From the NCBI RefSeq assembly GCF_013265555.1, contig NZ_CP041345.1, positions 1,968,581 to 2,032,580 of the forward strand: 64,000 nucleotides of DNA. The letters run 5' to 3'. Position 1 is the first letter of the stretch. Every line of letters starts with the position of its first letter. This DNA comes from Tenuifilum thalassicum (GTDB lineage Bacteria > Bacteroidota > Bacteroidia > Bacteroidales > Tenuifilaceae). Under the pieces are notes generated by a model that searched no databases, had not been told where the DNA came from, and was given only the letters and a program-made list of their open reading frames with translations. Positions 1 to 8,901 of this stretch are shown one piece after another. A program made the position numbers and the translations under genes.

Positions 1-500
1 TCGAACGTTGAAACACTTTGAACCTCGTCGCAAATCCTAACACATCTCCCACAGAGAATGCATTTGGCTGGGTCCCTAACAATACTTGGGCTTGACAAAT
101 CGAGCTTTTGGGAGAAACTTTTTGAAAGTACCTTACGCTCACGAACGTGGAGTTCAACCGCTAAATCCTGTAACTCACAAGAACCATTTTTTTCACAGTA
201 TAGGCAATCGTCGGGGTGATTATCGAGAAGGAGTTCAACTATTGTTTTTCTTGCTCTCACTACTCTAGGAGAATGCGTTTTAATTTTCATTCCCTCCTCA
301 ACAATATGCGAACAAGAAGTAAGAAGATTATCATAACCTTCAACCTCAACCACACACAGCCGGCATGCACCAGTTGGAGTAAGGTGCGCCATGTTGCAAA
401 GGGTTGGAACTCTTATTCCATTTTGTCTCAAGGCTTCAAGTATGGTATCACCTTTTTTCGCCTTAATTGACCGATTATTTACTTCTATGGTTATGTTCAT
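1..500 (-). CDS. hydA: [FeFe]-hydrogenase catalytic subunit HydA, N-terminal part (runs off the window)
   Basis: Only the N-terminal 166 residues are present; the gene continues past the left edge. It begins at the ATG at 500, 9 bases after the hydB stop. Seen in the translation: a plant-type 2Fe-2S domain with Cys 35, 46, 49 and 63; a His-Cys 4Fe-4S motif (His 95, Cys 99, 102, 108; HPDDC-x2-C-x5-C); and the first cluster of a bacterial ferredoxin pair (CILCGRCVRIC, Cys 147-157). This order is that of NuoG and of the large HydA of trimeric hydrogenases. Position as third gene after NuoE-like and NuoF-like HydC and HydB favours HydA, which would reduce protons to H2 in the cytoplasm using NADH and ferredoxin electrons. 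The H-cluster domain lies outside the window, so a NuoG-like or formate dehydrogenase subunit is not fully excluded. Confidence 0.85.
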   Translation of the reverse strand, partial: MNITIEVNNRSIKAKKGDTILEALRQNGIRVPTLCNMAHLTPTGACRLCVVEVEGYDNLLTSCSHIVEEGMKIKTHSPRVVRARKTIVELLLDNHPDDCLYCEKNGSCELQDLAVELHVRERKVLSKSFSQKLDLSSPSIVRDPAKCILCGRCVRICDEVQSVSTF

Positions 501-509
501 AGTCCTAAA

Positions 510-2459
510 TCACTTAAAGTAGACTGCTGAGAACTTGCAGGTTTCCTGGCAAATTCCACAACCAATACATCGTTCTTCCACAATAAAATAGGGAGTGCGA
601 GGTGTTCCAAATATTGCATTGGTGGGGCACTTTTTTGCGCAAGCAGTACAGCCTGTACACTTATCAACATCAATATAAAATGTTCGCAAATCGCGACAAA
701 CGCTTGCCCTACATTTACGATCGAAGATGTGTTCTTCAAACTCATCTCTAAACGACTTAAGGGCCTTTAATAATGGTCGAGAAGCTGTTTGCCCCAGCCC
801 ACAAAGAGATGTATCGCGCATGACCTCAGCAAGAGTTTCCAGCTGAATTACACCTTTAAATCGCTCAAGTGTGGTGTGACCTTCGTTACTTACAGGTCGC
901 TTTGAAATATTATCGAGTATTTGGTACATTCTGTTAGAACCTTCGCGACAAGGGATACACTTACCACAGCTCTCGTTTCTAATAAAGTGCATAAAGTATT
1001 TTACGAGGTCGACCATGCAAACTGTATTATCTAGAACTTGAACGCTACCCGACCCAAGAGTAATTCCCTTTTCTCGCAGTTCATCAAAATCGATGGGATA
1101 ACCTAATTCATCTTTAGTAATGCTCATACCCGAAGGGCCTCCTAAATGCAATGCTTTAAACTCACGCCCCTCTTTTACCCCCCCTGCCAAGTCGAGCAAA
1201 GTAGATAAAGGTTTACCAAAATCCACCTCAACCAAGCAGGTTTGCGCAGCATTTCCATTAACAGAAAAAATCTTAGTACCTTTTGACGTTTGGGAACCAA
1301 TTGAGCTATACCATTCTGCACCATTTAGAATGATATCGGGAATATTTGCAAGGGTTTCAACATTATTTATAACGGTTGGTTTACCATTAAAGCCCCATTC
1401 GGTTGGGAATGGAGGTTTAATGCTTGGCATTCCTCTCTTCCCCTCTATGCTTTTTATCAATGCAGTTTCTTCGCCACATACATAAGCACCAGGCCCTTGA
1501 CGTATTTCTATATCAAGTGAATAACCGCTTCCTAAAATATCAAATCCGAGTAATCCAACCTCATATGCTTGATCAATGGCGTTCTTTATACGCTCTACTG
1601 TTAGGTTGTACCTATTCCTAATATAAACTATTGCCCTATTTGCACCAATTGCATAGGCGCTTAATACAATTCCCTCAACTACTCTAAAAGGGTCGCTTTC
1701 AACAAGTAATCGATCCATAAACCCACCAGGGTCACTTTCATCGGCGTTACAAATAAGGTATCGTTCTGTTGTTGCAACTTGTAATGCATTGCGCCATTTG
1801 GTTCCAGTAGGATAGGCTCCTCCGCCTCTCCCCCTCAATCCACTTTCCTCTACCATTCGGCACACATCATCAAAAGTATATTTCCTTAACGTAGTGGCCA
1901 ATGCTCTAAATCCACCAAGGGCAATATAATCAACAATACTATCTGGGCTAATCACTCCAGCATTCTTTAGCAGAATACGTTTCTGATTTTTAAAGAAAGG
2001 CAGGTCCTGCATGAAAGGAATCCCAACCCAAGGCTCAAGAATATCGGAGTAATACTGAAACATGGCCTGCTCGGGCTGAACAAACCCATTAATGGCTGCA
2101 TCGAGTAGGGTGCTAACCCTGTCGGGCGTTACATTCCCAAAAGCCACCCTTGTTTTACCTGGTATTTGCACTTCAACAATTGGCTCATGGGAACACAAAC
2201 CATGACTTCCTACACATACCAAATCGGCATCAACGGCATTATCATCCAGATACTGCTCAATGGCCTCTCTGGTGTTGATTGCGCCAGCAACTATTGAAGA
2301 GGTTGTAATACCAACATAAACAACAGGTTGACGAACACTTTCACGTCTAAAAGAGTCTAATCGTTCTTTTATTTCATCATTCCAATTGCCAGTGTGCAGG
2401 TTCGGAATAACCTCATCTTTTATAAAAGAAACCATTTGTTTTGAGCTGCACCTCGACAT
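510..2459 (-). CDS. hydB: NADH-linked [FeFe]-hydrogenase subunit HydB (NuoF-like)
   Basis: A 649-residue flavoprotein subunit that binds NADH and FMN and passes electrons to HydA. Domains in order: an N-terminal thioredoxin-like region (about 1-130), the NuoF core with the glycine-rich nucleotide segment GLRGRGGGAYPTGTKW and NADESDPGGFMDR, the NuoF 4Fe-4S segment ESCGKCIPCREG, and a C-terminal pair of ferredoxin clusters (CTGCTACAKKCP and CIGCGICQETCK). The DPGxFMDR wording is that of HydB-type subunits, whereas the formate dehydrogenase NuoF at 47483 has EPGTFKDR. In the N-terminal domain the stretch VGITTSSIVAGA has no cysteine where related proteins usually carry 2Fe-2S ligands, although CVGSHGLC further on keeps two, so that cluster may be lost or altered. 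It lies 2 bases after hydC and is clearly co-transcribed with it. Confidence 0.93.
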   Translation of the reverse strand: MSRCSSKQMVSFIKDEVIPNLHTGNWNDEIKERLDSFRRESVRQPVVYVGITTSSIVAGAINTREAIEQYLDDNAVDADLVCVGSHGLCSHEPIVEVQIPGKTRVAFGNVTPDRVSTLLDAAINGFVQPEQAMFQYYSDILEPWVGIPFMQDLPFFKNQKRILLKNAGVISPDSIVDYIALGGFRALATTLRKYTFDDVCRMVEESGLRGRGGGAYPTGTKWRNALQVATTERYLICNADESDPGGFMDRLLVESDPFRVVEGIVLSAYAIGANRAIVYIRNRYNLTVERIKNAIDQAYEVGLLGFDILGSGYSLDIEIRQGPGAYVCGEETALIKSIEGKRGMPSIKPPFPTEWGFNGKPTVINNVETLANIPDIILNGAEWYSSIGSQTSKGTKIFSVNGNAAQTCLVEVDFGKPLSTLLDLAGGVKEGREFKALHLGGPSGMSITKDELGYPIDFDELREKGITLGSGSVQVLDNTVCMVDLVKYFMHFIRNESCGKCIPCREGSNRMYQILDNISKRPVSNEGHTTLERFKGVIQLETLAEVMRDTSLCGLGQTASRPLLKALKSFRDEFEEHIFDRKCRASVCRDLRTFYIDVDKCTGCTACAKKCPTNAIFGTPRTPYFIVEERCIGCGICQETCKFSAVYFK

Positions 2460-2461
2460 TT

Positions 2462-2926
2462 TTAATCTTCGTTTTTATCGTTAAGAATACTTTTAAGCGT
2501 TTCAGGGTCTACCTTACTGTAAAAATCATCATTTATTGAAATCACAGGGCCGTGCTCACAAGCACCCATGCAAGTAGTTACTTCAAGGCTGTATCTTCCA
2601 TCTCGAGTTGTTTGTCCATTTTTCAACTTATAGTTGTCCTCCAAGTAAACCATGTTCCATTTGGCTCCTTTCAACCTACACGACGTTCCATTACAAAGAC
2701 AAATATGTTTTTCACCCTTATTCTCAAATTTAAACTGATTGTAGAATGTTGCCAATCCATATATTTTCGAAGTAGGAATGTTCAGATGTTTACCAACCTT
2801 AACAATAGCACCTTCAGTTATTCTGCCCAACTCATTCTGAATGTCCTGCAGAATGGGAATCAAGCTATCGGAACCTGAATAATTATATCGCTCAAGAATG
2901 TCTTCTAATATCTTATCTTCAGTCAT
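2462..2926 (-). CDS. hydC: NADH-linked [FeFe]-hydrogenase subunit HydC (NuoE-like 2Fe-2S protein)
   Basis: A 154-residue NuoE/HydC family protein. The thioredoxin-like 2Fe-2S domain shows the four ligands in the usual two pairs, in CLCNGTSCRLKGA and in TCMGACEHGPVISIND. An N-terminal helical part (IQNELGRITEGAIVKVGKHLNIPTSKIYGLATFY) matches the family. It is the first gene of hydCBA and would shuttle electrons within the trimeric soluble hydrogenase. The ATG at 2926 follows about 260 bases of AT-rich DNA shared with the divergent sensory hydrogenase operon, so both operons may be controlled from the same spacer. Confidence 0.92.
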   Translation of the reverse strand: MTEDKILEDILERYNYSGSDSLIPILQDIQNELGRITEGAIVKVGKHLNIPTSKIYGLATFYNQFKFENKGEKHICLCNGTSCRLKGAKWNMVYLEDNYKLKNGQTTRDGRYSLEVTTCMGACEHGPVISINDDFYSKVDPETLKSILNDKNED

Positions 2927-3147
2927 AATTTATTCAATTTCAACCAGACCTGTTAATAACAATAACATATATTATTGATTATCTGACTATTACAATATTT
3001 TCACAAGTGTTATTTACGGAACAATTTAATAAAACATTATAATTTATTTTATTTATTGAATAGTTTTTTATAATTTAAAACGTTTTCAGATAGGAAGTTT
3101 GATGATAAAAAGCACTAACTTTAGGGAAAGATTATAGAACTATACTC

Positions 3148-3155
3148 TATATTTG
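3148..3155 (+). promoter_or_regulatory. TAnnTTTG-type promoter box ahead of the sensory hydrogenase operon
   Basis: The sequence tatatttg fits the Bacteroidota -7 box TAnnTTTG and lies 36 bases before the ATG at 3191. No clear TTTG -33 element is seen upstream. The rest of the 264-base divergent spacer (2927-3190) is AT-rich, and I see no other gene in it. Confidence 0.5.
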
Positions 3156-3190
3156 TCGTTAAACAATTTGTTAAACAAATAACAAGAAGG

Positions 3191-3436
3191 ATGGGCGATA
3201 GAGTTGAACTGATGATATGTTTAGGAAGTTCATGCTTTGCCAGAGGCAATAAAGCAACATTGAAATCGATACAGAAGTTTTTAGAAGATCACGATTTAAA
3301 GGATAAAGTAAATTTTCATGGTGGTCATTGCTTTGGCAATTGCGCCGAAGGCCCAAACATTAAAATTAATGGTAGGCTCTACACTCATGTTAATGAGTTT
3401 AAGGTTATCGATATACTAACTAACGAATTACTTTAG
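3191..3436 (+). CDS. small thioredoxin-like 2Fe-2S protein
   Basis: An 81-residue protein with the two cysteine pairs of a NuoE/HydC-type 2Fe-2S thioredoxin fold: CLGSSCFARGN near the N-terminus and GGHCFGNCAEGPNIKING in the middle. It lacks the N-terminal helical part of full NuoE proteins, so it is a stand-alone domain. The ATG at 3191 follows a purine-rich aagaagg. It ends 14 bases before the sensory hydrogenase and is probably its electron donor or acceptor. Its exact partner cannot be read from sequence. Confidence 0.85.
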   Translation: MGDRVELMICLGSSCFARGNKATLKSIQKFLEDHDLKDKVNFHGGHCFGNCAEGPNIKINGRLYTHVNEFKVIDILTNELL

Positions 3437-3450
3437 AAGAACGTCTGATA

Positions 3451-5325
3451 ATGTCACAGCTTTTTAAAATAGATGAAAAAACCTGTATAAACTGTTATGC
3501 TTGCGTACGTGTTTGCCCTGTGAAAGCCATTGAGGTTAAAGCAGGACAAAACTTTGCAAGGATAATAGAAGATCGGTGTGTGGGTTGCGGTAGCTGCTTA
3601 AACATATGTCCGGTAAATGCTATAAGCTATAAATCATCAAAAAAAGAAGTATTAAAGCTGCTTAAAAGCGATGCTCCTGTAGCAGCAATTTGCTCCCCTA
3701 GCATTTCGGGTGAATTTGCCGACATAACCGACTACAGGAAATTTGTTCAAATGATTAAGCAGCTTGGGTTTACCTATGTGTGTGAAGTTACATTTGGGGT
3801 TGACCTGGTTGCACAAGAATACAAAAAACTATTTGACAACTTTAAAGGGAAGTATTTTATAACAAGTATGTGCCCTGTGGTTGTATCGATGGTTGAAAAA
3901 TACCATCCTGAGATAGCAGAAAACTTGGCACCAATTATCTCCCCATCTATAGCCACTGCAATGGCTGTCCGCAAAGAATACGGTTCCGATGTAAAAGTTG
4001 TTCACATTGGGCCCTGTATCCAAAGCAAGGAAGAGATTAAGCTCTATGACGATGAACGTAGGATCGATGAGAACCTAACCTTTGTTGAGCTCCGTGAACT
4101 ATTCGACGAGTTTAATATAAAAGAAAGCAACCTTGAGTACTCAGAATTTGATGAGCCAATAGGGTACAAGGGTTCTCTATTCCCAATAGGTAGAGGTATT
4201 TTGCAAGCTGTTAACATCAGCGAAGACCTACTAACGGGTACCGTTATAAGCACCAATGGCCCTAACAACACGCTCCAAGCGCTGGAACAATTTGAAACCA
4301 GTATCGACCTCATCAACAGGCACTTCAACCTTTTCTATTGCGAAGGTTGTTTAATGGGACCAGGCACATCGCGAGGTGGGAAAAAATTTATTAGGCGCAC
4401 AATGGTTGTCAACTATGCCAACAAACGCCTAAAGTCATTCGACCGTAAGAAATGGGAGGAGCACATTAACAAAAACAGCAATAACGACTATAGCCGTTCA
4501 TTCAAAATTGACGATCAACGACTTGCAAAACCTTCCGAGAAAAAGCTTGAGGAGGTATTAAAAGCTATTGACAAAGAATTTGTTGCGCGTGATTCAGGAT
4601 GCGAAGCATGTGGCTACTCATCGTGTTACGATTTTGCTTCGGCAGTTGCTTCCGGTTTAGCCCATACCGATATGTGTCTGAACTTTAGCCTCAAAAAACG
4701 TCAAGAGTACATTAAAACGCTACAGGCAACCAACGAAAAGCTTGCAAAAACACAGGAGGCTTTAAAAGAATCGGAGAAAAAGGCTAGGCATGAGCAGGAA
4801 GCCGCTCGCGAAGCTACAGAAACCATAACAACCATGCTAAAAAAGCTGCCCTCGGCGGTAGTGCTTATCGACAAAAAACTTAGAATTATACAAAGCAACC
4901 AAAGTTTTATCGACCTTTTGGGTGATGATGCTCTTGAAATCAACGAAATAATACCCGGACTAGTCGGAGCAGATTTAAAAACCCTTTTACCATACAATAT
5001 TCATAACATCTTTTCGAGCGTACTACAAAACAATACCGATATCCTGAATAGGGATGTAATGTACAAGGATAATCTGCTCAACATATCGGTTTTTACAATA
5101 AAGCCCAACAGCATTGTAGGAGCGGTAATTAGGGATATGTATGCACCTGAGGTTCAAAAAGAAGAGGTAATTAAGCGAATTACCGAAGTGATTGACAAGA
5201 ACCTTGCTATGGTTCAGAACATTGGTTTTTTGCTAGGTGAAGGTGCAGCTGAAACCGAAAAGATGCTAAACTCAATTATCAAAACCTACCGTGAAGGGAG
5301 AAGTAGCAACGAAAACAACAAGTAG
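3451..5325 (+). CDS. sensory-type [FeFe]-hydrogenase with PAS domain (HydS-like, group C)
   Basis: 624 residues. Domains: two 4Fe-4S ferredoxin motifs (Cys 12-22 and 43-53), an iron-only hydrogenase H-cluster domain (about 75-330), a second iron-sulfur motif of the RnfB/PF04060 type (Cys 384, 387, 392, 409), a coiled coil (about 410-455) and a PAS domain (about 460-570). H-cluster loops are TSMCP (138-142), GPCIQSKEE (from 187) and CEGC (297-300). The catalytic-enzyme signatures TSCCP and PCxxK are changed: the proton-shuttle cysteine position is Met 140, and the PCxxK lysine position is Ser 192. Such loops with PAS and a neighbouring phosphatase are known from group C sensory hydrogenases, so a sensing rather than H2-producing role is likely. 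It is followed 9 bases later by a SpoIIE phosphatase and sits opposite hydCBA. Confidence 0.88.
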   Translation: MSQLFKIDEKTCINCYACVRVCPVKAIEVKAGQNFARIIEDRCVGCGSCLNICPVNAISYKSSKKEVLKLLKSDAPVAAICSPSISGEFADITDYRKFVQMIKQLGFTYVCEVTFGVDLVAQEYKKLFDNFKGKYFITSMCPVVVSMVEKYHPEIAENLAPIISPSIATAMAVRKEYGSDVKVVHIGPCIQSKEEIKLYDDERRIDENLTFVELRELFDEFNIKESNLEYSEFDEPIGYKGSLFPIGRGILQAVNISEDLLTGTVISTNGPNNTLQALEQFETSIDLINRHFNLFYCEGCLMGPGTSRGGKKFIRRTMVVNYANKRLKSFDRKKWEEHINKNSNNDYSRSFKIDDQRLAKPSEKKLEEVLKAIDKEFVARDSGCEACGYSSCYDFASAVASGLAHTDMCLNFSLKKRQEYIKTLQATNEKLAKTQEALKESEKKARHEQEAAREATETITTMLKKLPSAVVLIDKKLRIIQSNQSFIDLLGDDALEINEIIPGLVGADLKTLLPYNIHNIFSSVLQNNTDILNRDVMYKDNLLNISVFTIKPNSIVGAVIRDMYAPEVQKEEVIKRITEVIDKNLAMVQNIGFLLGEGAAETEKMLNSIIKTYREGRSSNENNK

Positions 5326-5334
5326 AACTAGCTA

Positions 5335-6516
5335 ATGTCTGATAAGTTTTTTATAGAGGTAAGTAGCCAGCAAAATAATCACGATGAAGAGCGTATTTGT
5401 GGCGATGTGTTTTATTCTCGCCGGCTTCAGGATGAGGAAAGAACCATCCTAGTTCTTTCCGATGGCATGGGGCATGGTGTAAAAGCCAACATTCTGGCAA
5501 CTCTAACTTCAACCATGGCACTCAATTTTACCATCGAACACAAGGATGTTAACACCATTGCCGAAATCATAATGAACACCTTGCCTGTTTGCTCTGTTCG
5601 GAAAATGAGCTACTCTACCTTTTCAATTGTTGATATCGACCATAATGGAGAAACCAAAATATTGGAATACGACAATCCCCAGTGCTTGATAATGAGGGGT
5701 ACAGAGGAATTCATCCCAGAATGGCAATGTATAATCCTTAACAGCGAGAAAAATGCAGGTAAAGAGCTGAAATTCTGTTCATTTAAACCTCAAAAAGAGG
5801 ATAGAATTATTCTTTGGACCGATGGTATAACTCAATCGGGTCTCGGCAGTGCCGACTATCCATTTGGTTGGGGAGATGAGGCAAGGGATTTTGTAAAAAA
5901 AATAATTAAAAATGAACCTGATATCTCTGCACGTAAGCTAAGCACCAAAGTTATTAACATGTCATGCTTTAACGATGGATATCACCCAAAGGATGATTCT
6001 TCTTGCGTTACCATATATTTCCGAAACCCCAGACGCTTACTCATTTGTACAGGACCACCCTTTGAAAAAGAAAACGATTCCAAACTTGCTAAAATATTCG
6101 ACAGCTTTGAAGGTAAAAAAGCGATCTGTGGTGCAACAACAGTTGACATAATTGCTCGCGAACTTAATAGAGAGGTTGTTGACAGCCTGGAGTTTGATGA
6201 TCCAGACCTTCCTCCCATTAGTCATATGGAAGGAGCCGACTTAGTGACAGAAGGCATCCTTACCCTCAGTAAGGTTAACAACATTCTAGAAAGTTACAAC
6301 GACAATACAACTCTTGGGAAAGGTCCTGCCGATGAGCTTGTCAAGCTAATACTAGAGAGCGATAGCATTGATTTTGTAATTGGCACATGTATAAATGTTG
6401 CCCACCAAGATCCAAACCTACCTGTGGAACTAGAAATCAGGCGCACCGTGGTAAAACGTATAGCCAAAATTTTGCAAGATAAATTCTTAAAGGAAGTAAA
6501 CCTTCAATTTCTTTAA
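5335..6516 (+). CDS. SpoIIE/PP2C-type serine phosphatase, partner of the sensory hydrogenase
   Basis: 393 residues, soluble, no signal peptide. The first 220 residues are a SpoIIE-type PP2C phosphatase: metal-binding acidic residues in LSDGMGHGVKANILA, IILWTDGITQSG and HPKDDSSCVTIYF. The C-terminal part (about 235-393) is a separate domain I cannot name; it is conserved-looking and lacks transmembrane segments. The ATG at 5335 follows the hydrogenase stop by 9 bases, so the two are made together. Known phosphatase-linked sensory hydrogenases have this gene order. The likely job, by inference, is to turn the H2 or redox signal into dephosphorylation of a regulator such as an anti-sigma antagonist; no such target is in the window. 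Confidence 0.88.
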   Translation: MSDKFFIEVSSQQNNHDEERICGDVFYSRRLQDEERTILVLSDGMGHGVKANILATLTSTMALNFTIEHKDVNTIAEIIMNTLPVCSVRKMSYSTFSIVDIDHNGETKILEYDNPQCLIMRGTEEFIPEWQCIILNSEKNAGKELKFCSFKPQKEDRIILWTDGITQSGLGSADYPFGWGDEARDFVKKIIKNEPDISARKLSTKVINMSCFNDGYHPKDDSSCVTIYFRNPRRLLICTGPPFEKENDSKLAKIFDSFEGKKAICGATTVDIIARELNREVVDSLEFDDPDLPPISHMEGADLVTEGILTLSKVNNILESYNDNTTLGKGPADELVKLILESDSIDFVIGTCINVAHQDPNLPVELEIRRTVVKRIAKILQDKFLKEVNLQFL

Positions 6517-6612
6517 CCACTTAAACCTAAACTTTAACATTTTAATTAAAAAGGTTGACTTTCTTTAACTTTTTTGCAATATTTACGTTGAAATACTACA
6601 AACTTAGTATTT

Positions 6613-8862
6613 ATGCGTAAGTATATTTGCTTATTCGGATTTGTATACATCTCATTCATCCTTGTATCACCAACAAGTGCGCAAGATTGGAATACTATAT
6701 TCACCTACGAGCTCGACGCTGAGTACTATATGGCCGAAGGTAATTTTTCAAAAGCTGCCGATACATATGCAAAGGCATTAAAAAAATTTCCTGAAAGTGC
6801 TAATCTTAAATTTAAAATTGGGTATTGTTTACTTAAAACACCCGATCGCAAAAGTGAATCAATTAGCTACCTAGAAGAAGCCGTAGCAAAGATATCCGAC
6901 AAGTACGATGCAAAATCGATAAAAGAGGCAAATGCACCACCTGAAGCTTTATACCATTTAGGCATGGCCTACATGGTTAAAAATGATTTTGATAACGCAA
7001 GTAGAGTTTTTAACGAATATAAGAAACATGTTTCGCCAGACGATACAGAGGCTACAAAGCGGGTTAATCAAGCCTTAGCAAGTTGTGAATTTGCCAAACA
7101 GATGTCAAAAAAGCCAATTGGCCTTAACTATAGCATCTTAGGTCCCGAAATTAATAATATGTATAACAACATATGCCCTGTTTTATCTGGAGATGGAAAG
7201 ACCTTAGCTTTTACCAGTGTCACTGCAAAGGGCAATAAGATCTACATCACAACAAAAGACGAAAACGGGAACTGGACCAAGCCCCGAGAAATTACCCGTT
7301 ACCTAGGCAGCAGAAATTTAACCACATCATTCTTGTCTTATGAGGGGAAGGAGCTTTACCTGATTGAGCATGGCCGAAAGCGTTCAGATATTGTGGTAAG
7401 CTTTCTTCAAAAACGCAGATGGTCGTCAACTGTAAAAATTGCAAAACCCATAAACTCCAAATCAAACGAAACCCATGTTTGCGTCACAAAAGATGGCAAC
7501 ACAGTATATTTTACTAGCGACAGGAAAGGTAGCTTGGGAGGTTTCGACATTTGGGTATCTACCATTAACAATGGCCGTTGGAGCGATGCTATAAACTTGG
7601 GACCAAATGTAAATACCGAATTTGACGAAGTAACCCCATTCCTTACACCCGATGAAAAGTATCTCTTTTTCAGTTCACAAGGGCATAACTCAATGGGTGG
7701 GTTTGATATTTTTTACACAAATCTGGAGGGTAGCCCTAACGTTAAAAACATTGGCTATCCACTTAACACTCCCTCCGATGAAACATTCTTTTTCCCTACA
7801 AGTTTAACCTCTGGACTCATTCCTCATTACAGCCCAGATGGATATGGTAAACTTGACATCACAATGGTTGATATAGTTCCCCAGGTTGATCTTAAACTTA
7901 ACATTATGCTCGCCGATAACGCACCTACCGACAAGCCCTATAATGTTAAAATCATTGAGGATGGGACCCAACAGTTAATTGAAAGTTTTTCGTCCAAAGG
8001 GAAATCACAACTTAAATCGAAAATAAAGCCAGGCAAATACGTTGTAACTGCTACAGGCAAAGGATTTGACGAAGCCAAAACTAATTTTGAAGTTCCTGCT
8101 AAACCCGACGAAAGCGAATATCAGCTTAGCTTAGTATTAAATCCTGTTGTTATTCAGCAGCCCGTTGCCCAACTTGAAGAACCTAAGTCTGAAATTGAAG
8201 ATAAACAGGACAACAATCAAACCACTGAAGATATTGGAAAAACTGAGGACTCTCATGCCGCCAAGCAAGAATCAAAAAATTCGGATAATAAAGAAGCAAA
8301 AGAAAATATAGATCAAACAGAAATAGCACCTAAGGAACAAGAACAGGATAAAGCATTACCGTCTAAACCCACACTTACCGCAGCACCAGTTCCACGTATG
8401 GACTTTAACAAATCTATGGCCACATCAACTCTTGCAAAAACAACCTACTCTATTCAGCTGCTAGCATCGTTACATCCAGTTGATTACAATTACTTTAACC
8501 TAGATAGCATAAGTGTAACCATTTCGCCTGAGGGATATTACCGTTATAGTATAGGTACTACAGACAACATCCAAGAGATAGAAACTCTTCAACAAAAACT
8601 ACGAAACCATGGTTACAATAATGTTTGGGTTAGAATTAATCGGGAACATCCAGGATATACAATACAATTCCTAGCACTCCAAAAACCCAAAAGCATTAAG
8701 ACGTTTGAAGAACTTTCAGAAGTAATGGTTTACCGAGGGAAAGATGGAATGTATCGGTACTGCGTGGGTAAATACTCTACTCCCGAAGAGGCATTAACCG
8801 ATATTGAAAGGATTAAATCGCTAGGGTATTCAGATGCATTTGTTAGGGTACTAGGGAAATAG
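6613..8862 (+). CDS. secreted TPR and PD40 beta-propeller protein with SPOR-like C-terminus
   Basis: 749 residues with a cleavable signal peptide ending around SPTSAQ (residue 24). TPR repeats follow (about 34-150), then WD40-like PD40 blades with repeated GGFDIW/GGFDIF and TSDRKGS signatures (about 185-400), a carboxypeptidase-like beta domain, an acidic low-complexity linker (about 505-590, rich in Glu, Lys, Gln) and a C-terminal region resembling two SPOR repeats (YSIQLLAS and YTIQFLAL starts, ending MYRYCVGKYST). The TPR-PD40 front resembles PorE of the type IX secretion system, but the OmpA domain of PorE is absent and SPOR-like repeats replace it. A periplasmic, peptidoglycan-binding structural role is inferred. 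It is separated by 96 bases from the SpoIIE gene and probably not in that operon. Confidence 0.7.
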   Translation: MRKYICLFGFVYISFILVSPTSAQDWNTIFTYELDAEYYMAEGNFSKAADTYAKALKKFPESANLKFKIGYCLLKTPDRKSESISYLEEAVAKISDKYDAKSIKEANAPPEALYHLGMAYMVKNDFDNASRVFNEYKKHVSPDDTEATKRVNQALASCEFAKQMSKKPIGLNYSILGPEINNMYNNICPVLSGDGKTLAFTSVTAKGNKIYITTKDENGNWTKPREITRYLGSRNLTTSFLSYEGKELYLIEHGRKRSDIVVSFLQKRRWSSTVKIAKPINSKSNETHVCVTKDGNTVYFTSDRKGSLGGFDIWVSTINNGRWSDAINLGPNVNTEFDEVTPFLTPDEKYLFFSSQGHNSMGGFDIFYTNLEGSPNVKNIGYPLNTPSDETFFFPTSLTSGLIPHYSPDGYGKLDITMVDIVPQVDLKLNIMLADNAPTDKPYNVKIIEDGTQQLIESFSSKGKSQLKSKIKPGKYVVTATGKGFDEAKTNFEVPAKPDESEYQLSLVLNPVVIQQPVAQLEEPKSEIEDKQDNNQTTEDIGKTEDSHAAKQESKNSDNKEAKENIDQTEIAPKEQEQDKALPSKPTLTAAPVPRMDFNKSMATSTLAKTTYSIQLLASLHPVDYNYFNLDSISVTISPEGYYRYSIGTTDNIQEIETLQQKLRNHGYNNVWVRINREHPGYTIQFLALQKPKSIKTFEELSEVMVYRGKDGMYRYCVGKYSTPEEALTDIERIKSLGYSDAFVRVLGK

Positions 8863-8901
8863 AAATCCCTACTAAAATACCTTATTCAGAATAGGCATTT
8901 A

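Noticed and set aside
6613-8862. PorE of the type IX secretion system
   Set aside because: The TPR and PD40 parts fit, but the OmpA-like C-terminus is missing and SPOR-like repeats are present instead.
8863-8901. Terminator between the convergent TPR/PD40 and RND adaptor genes
   Set aside because: ccttattc and gaatagg are complementary only with a bulge and leave almost no loop.
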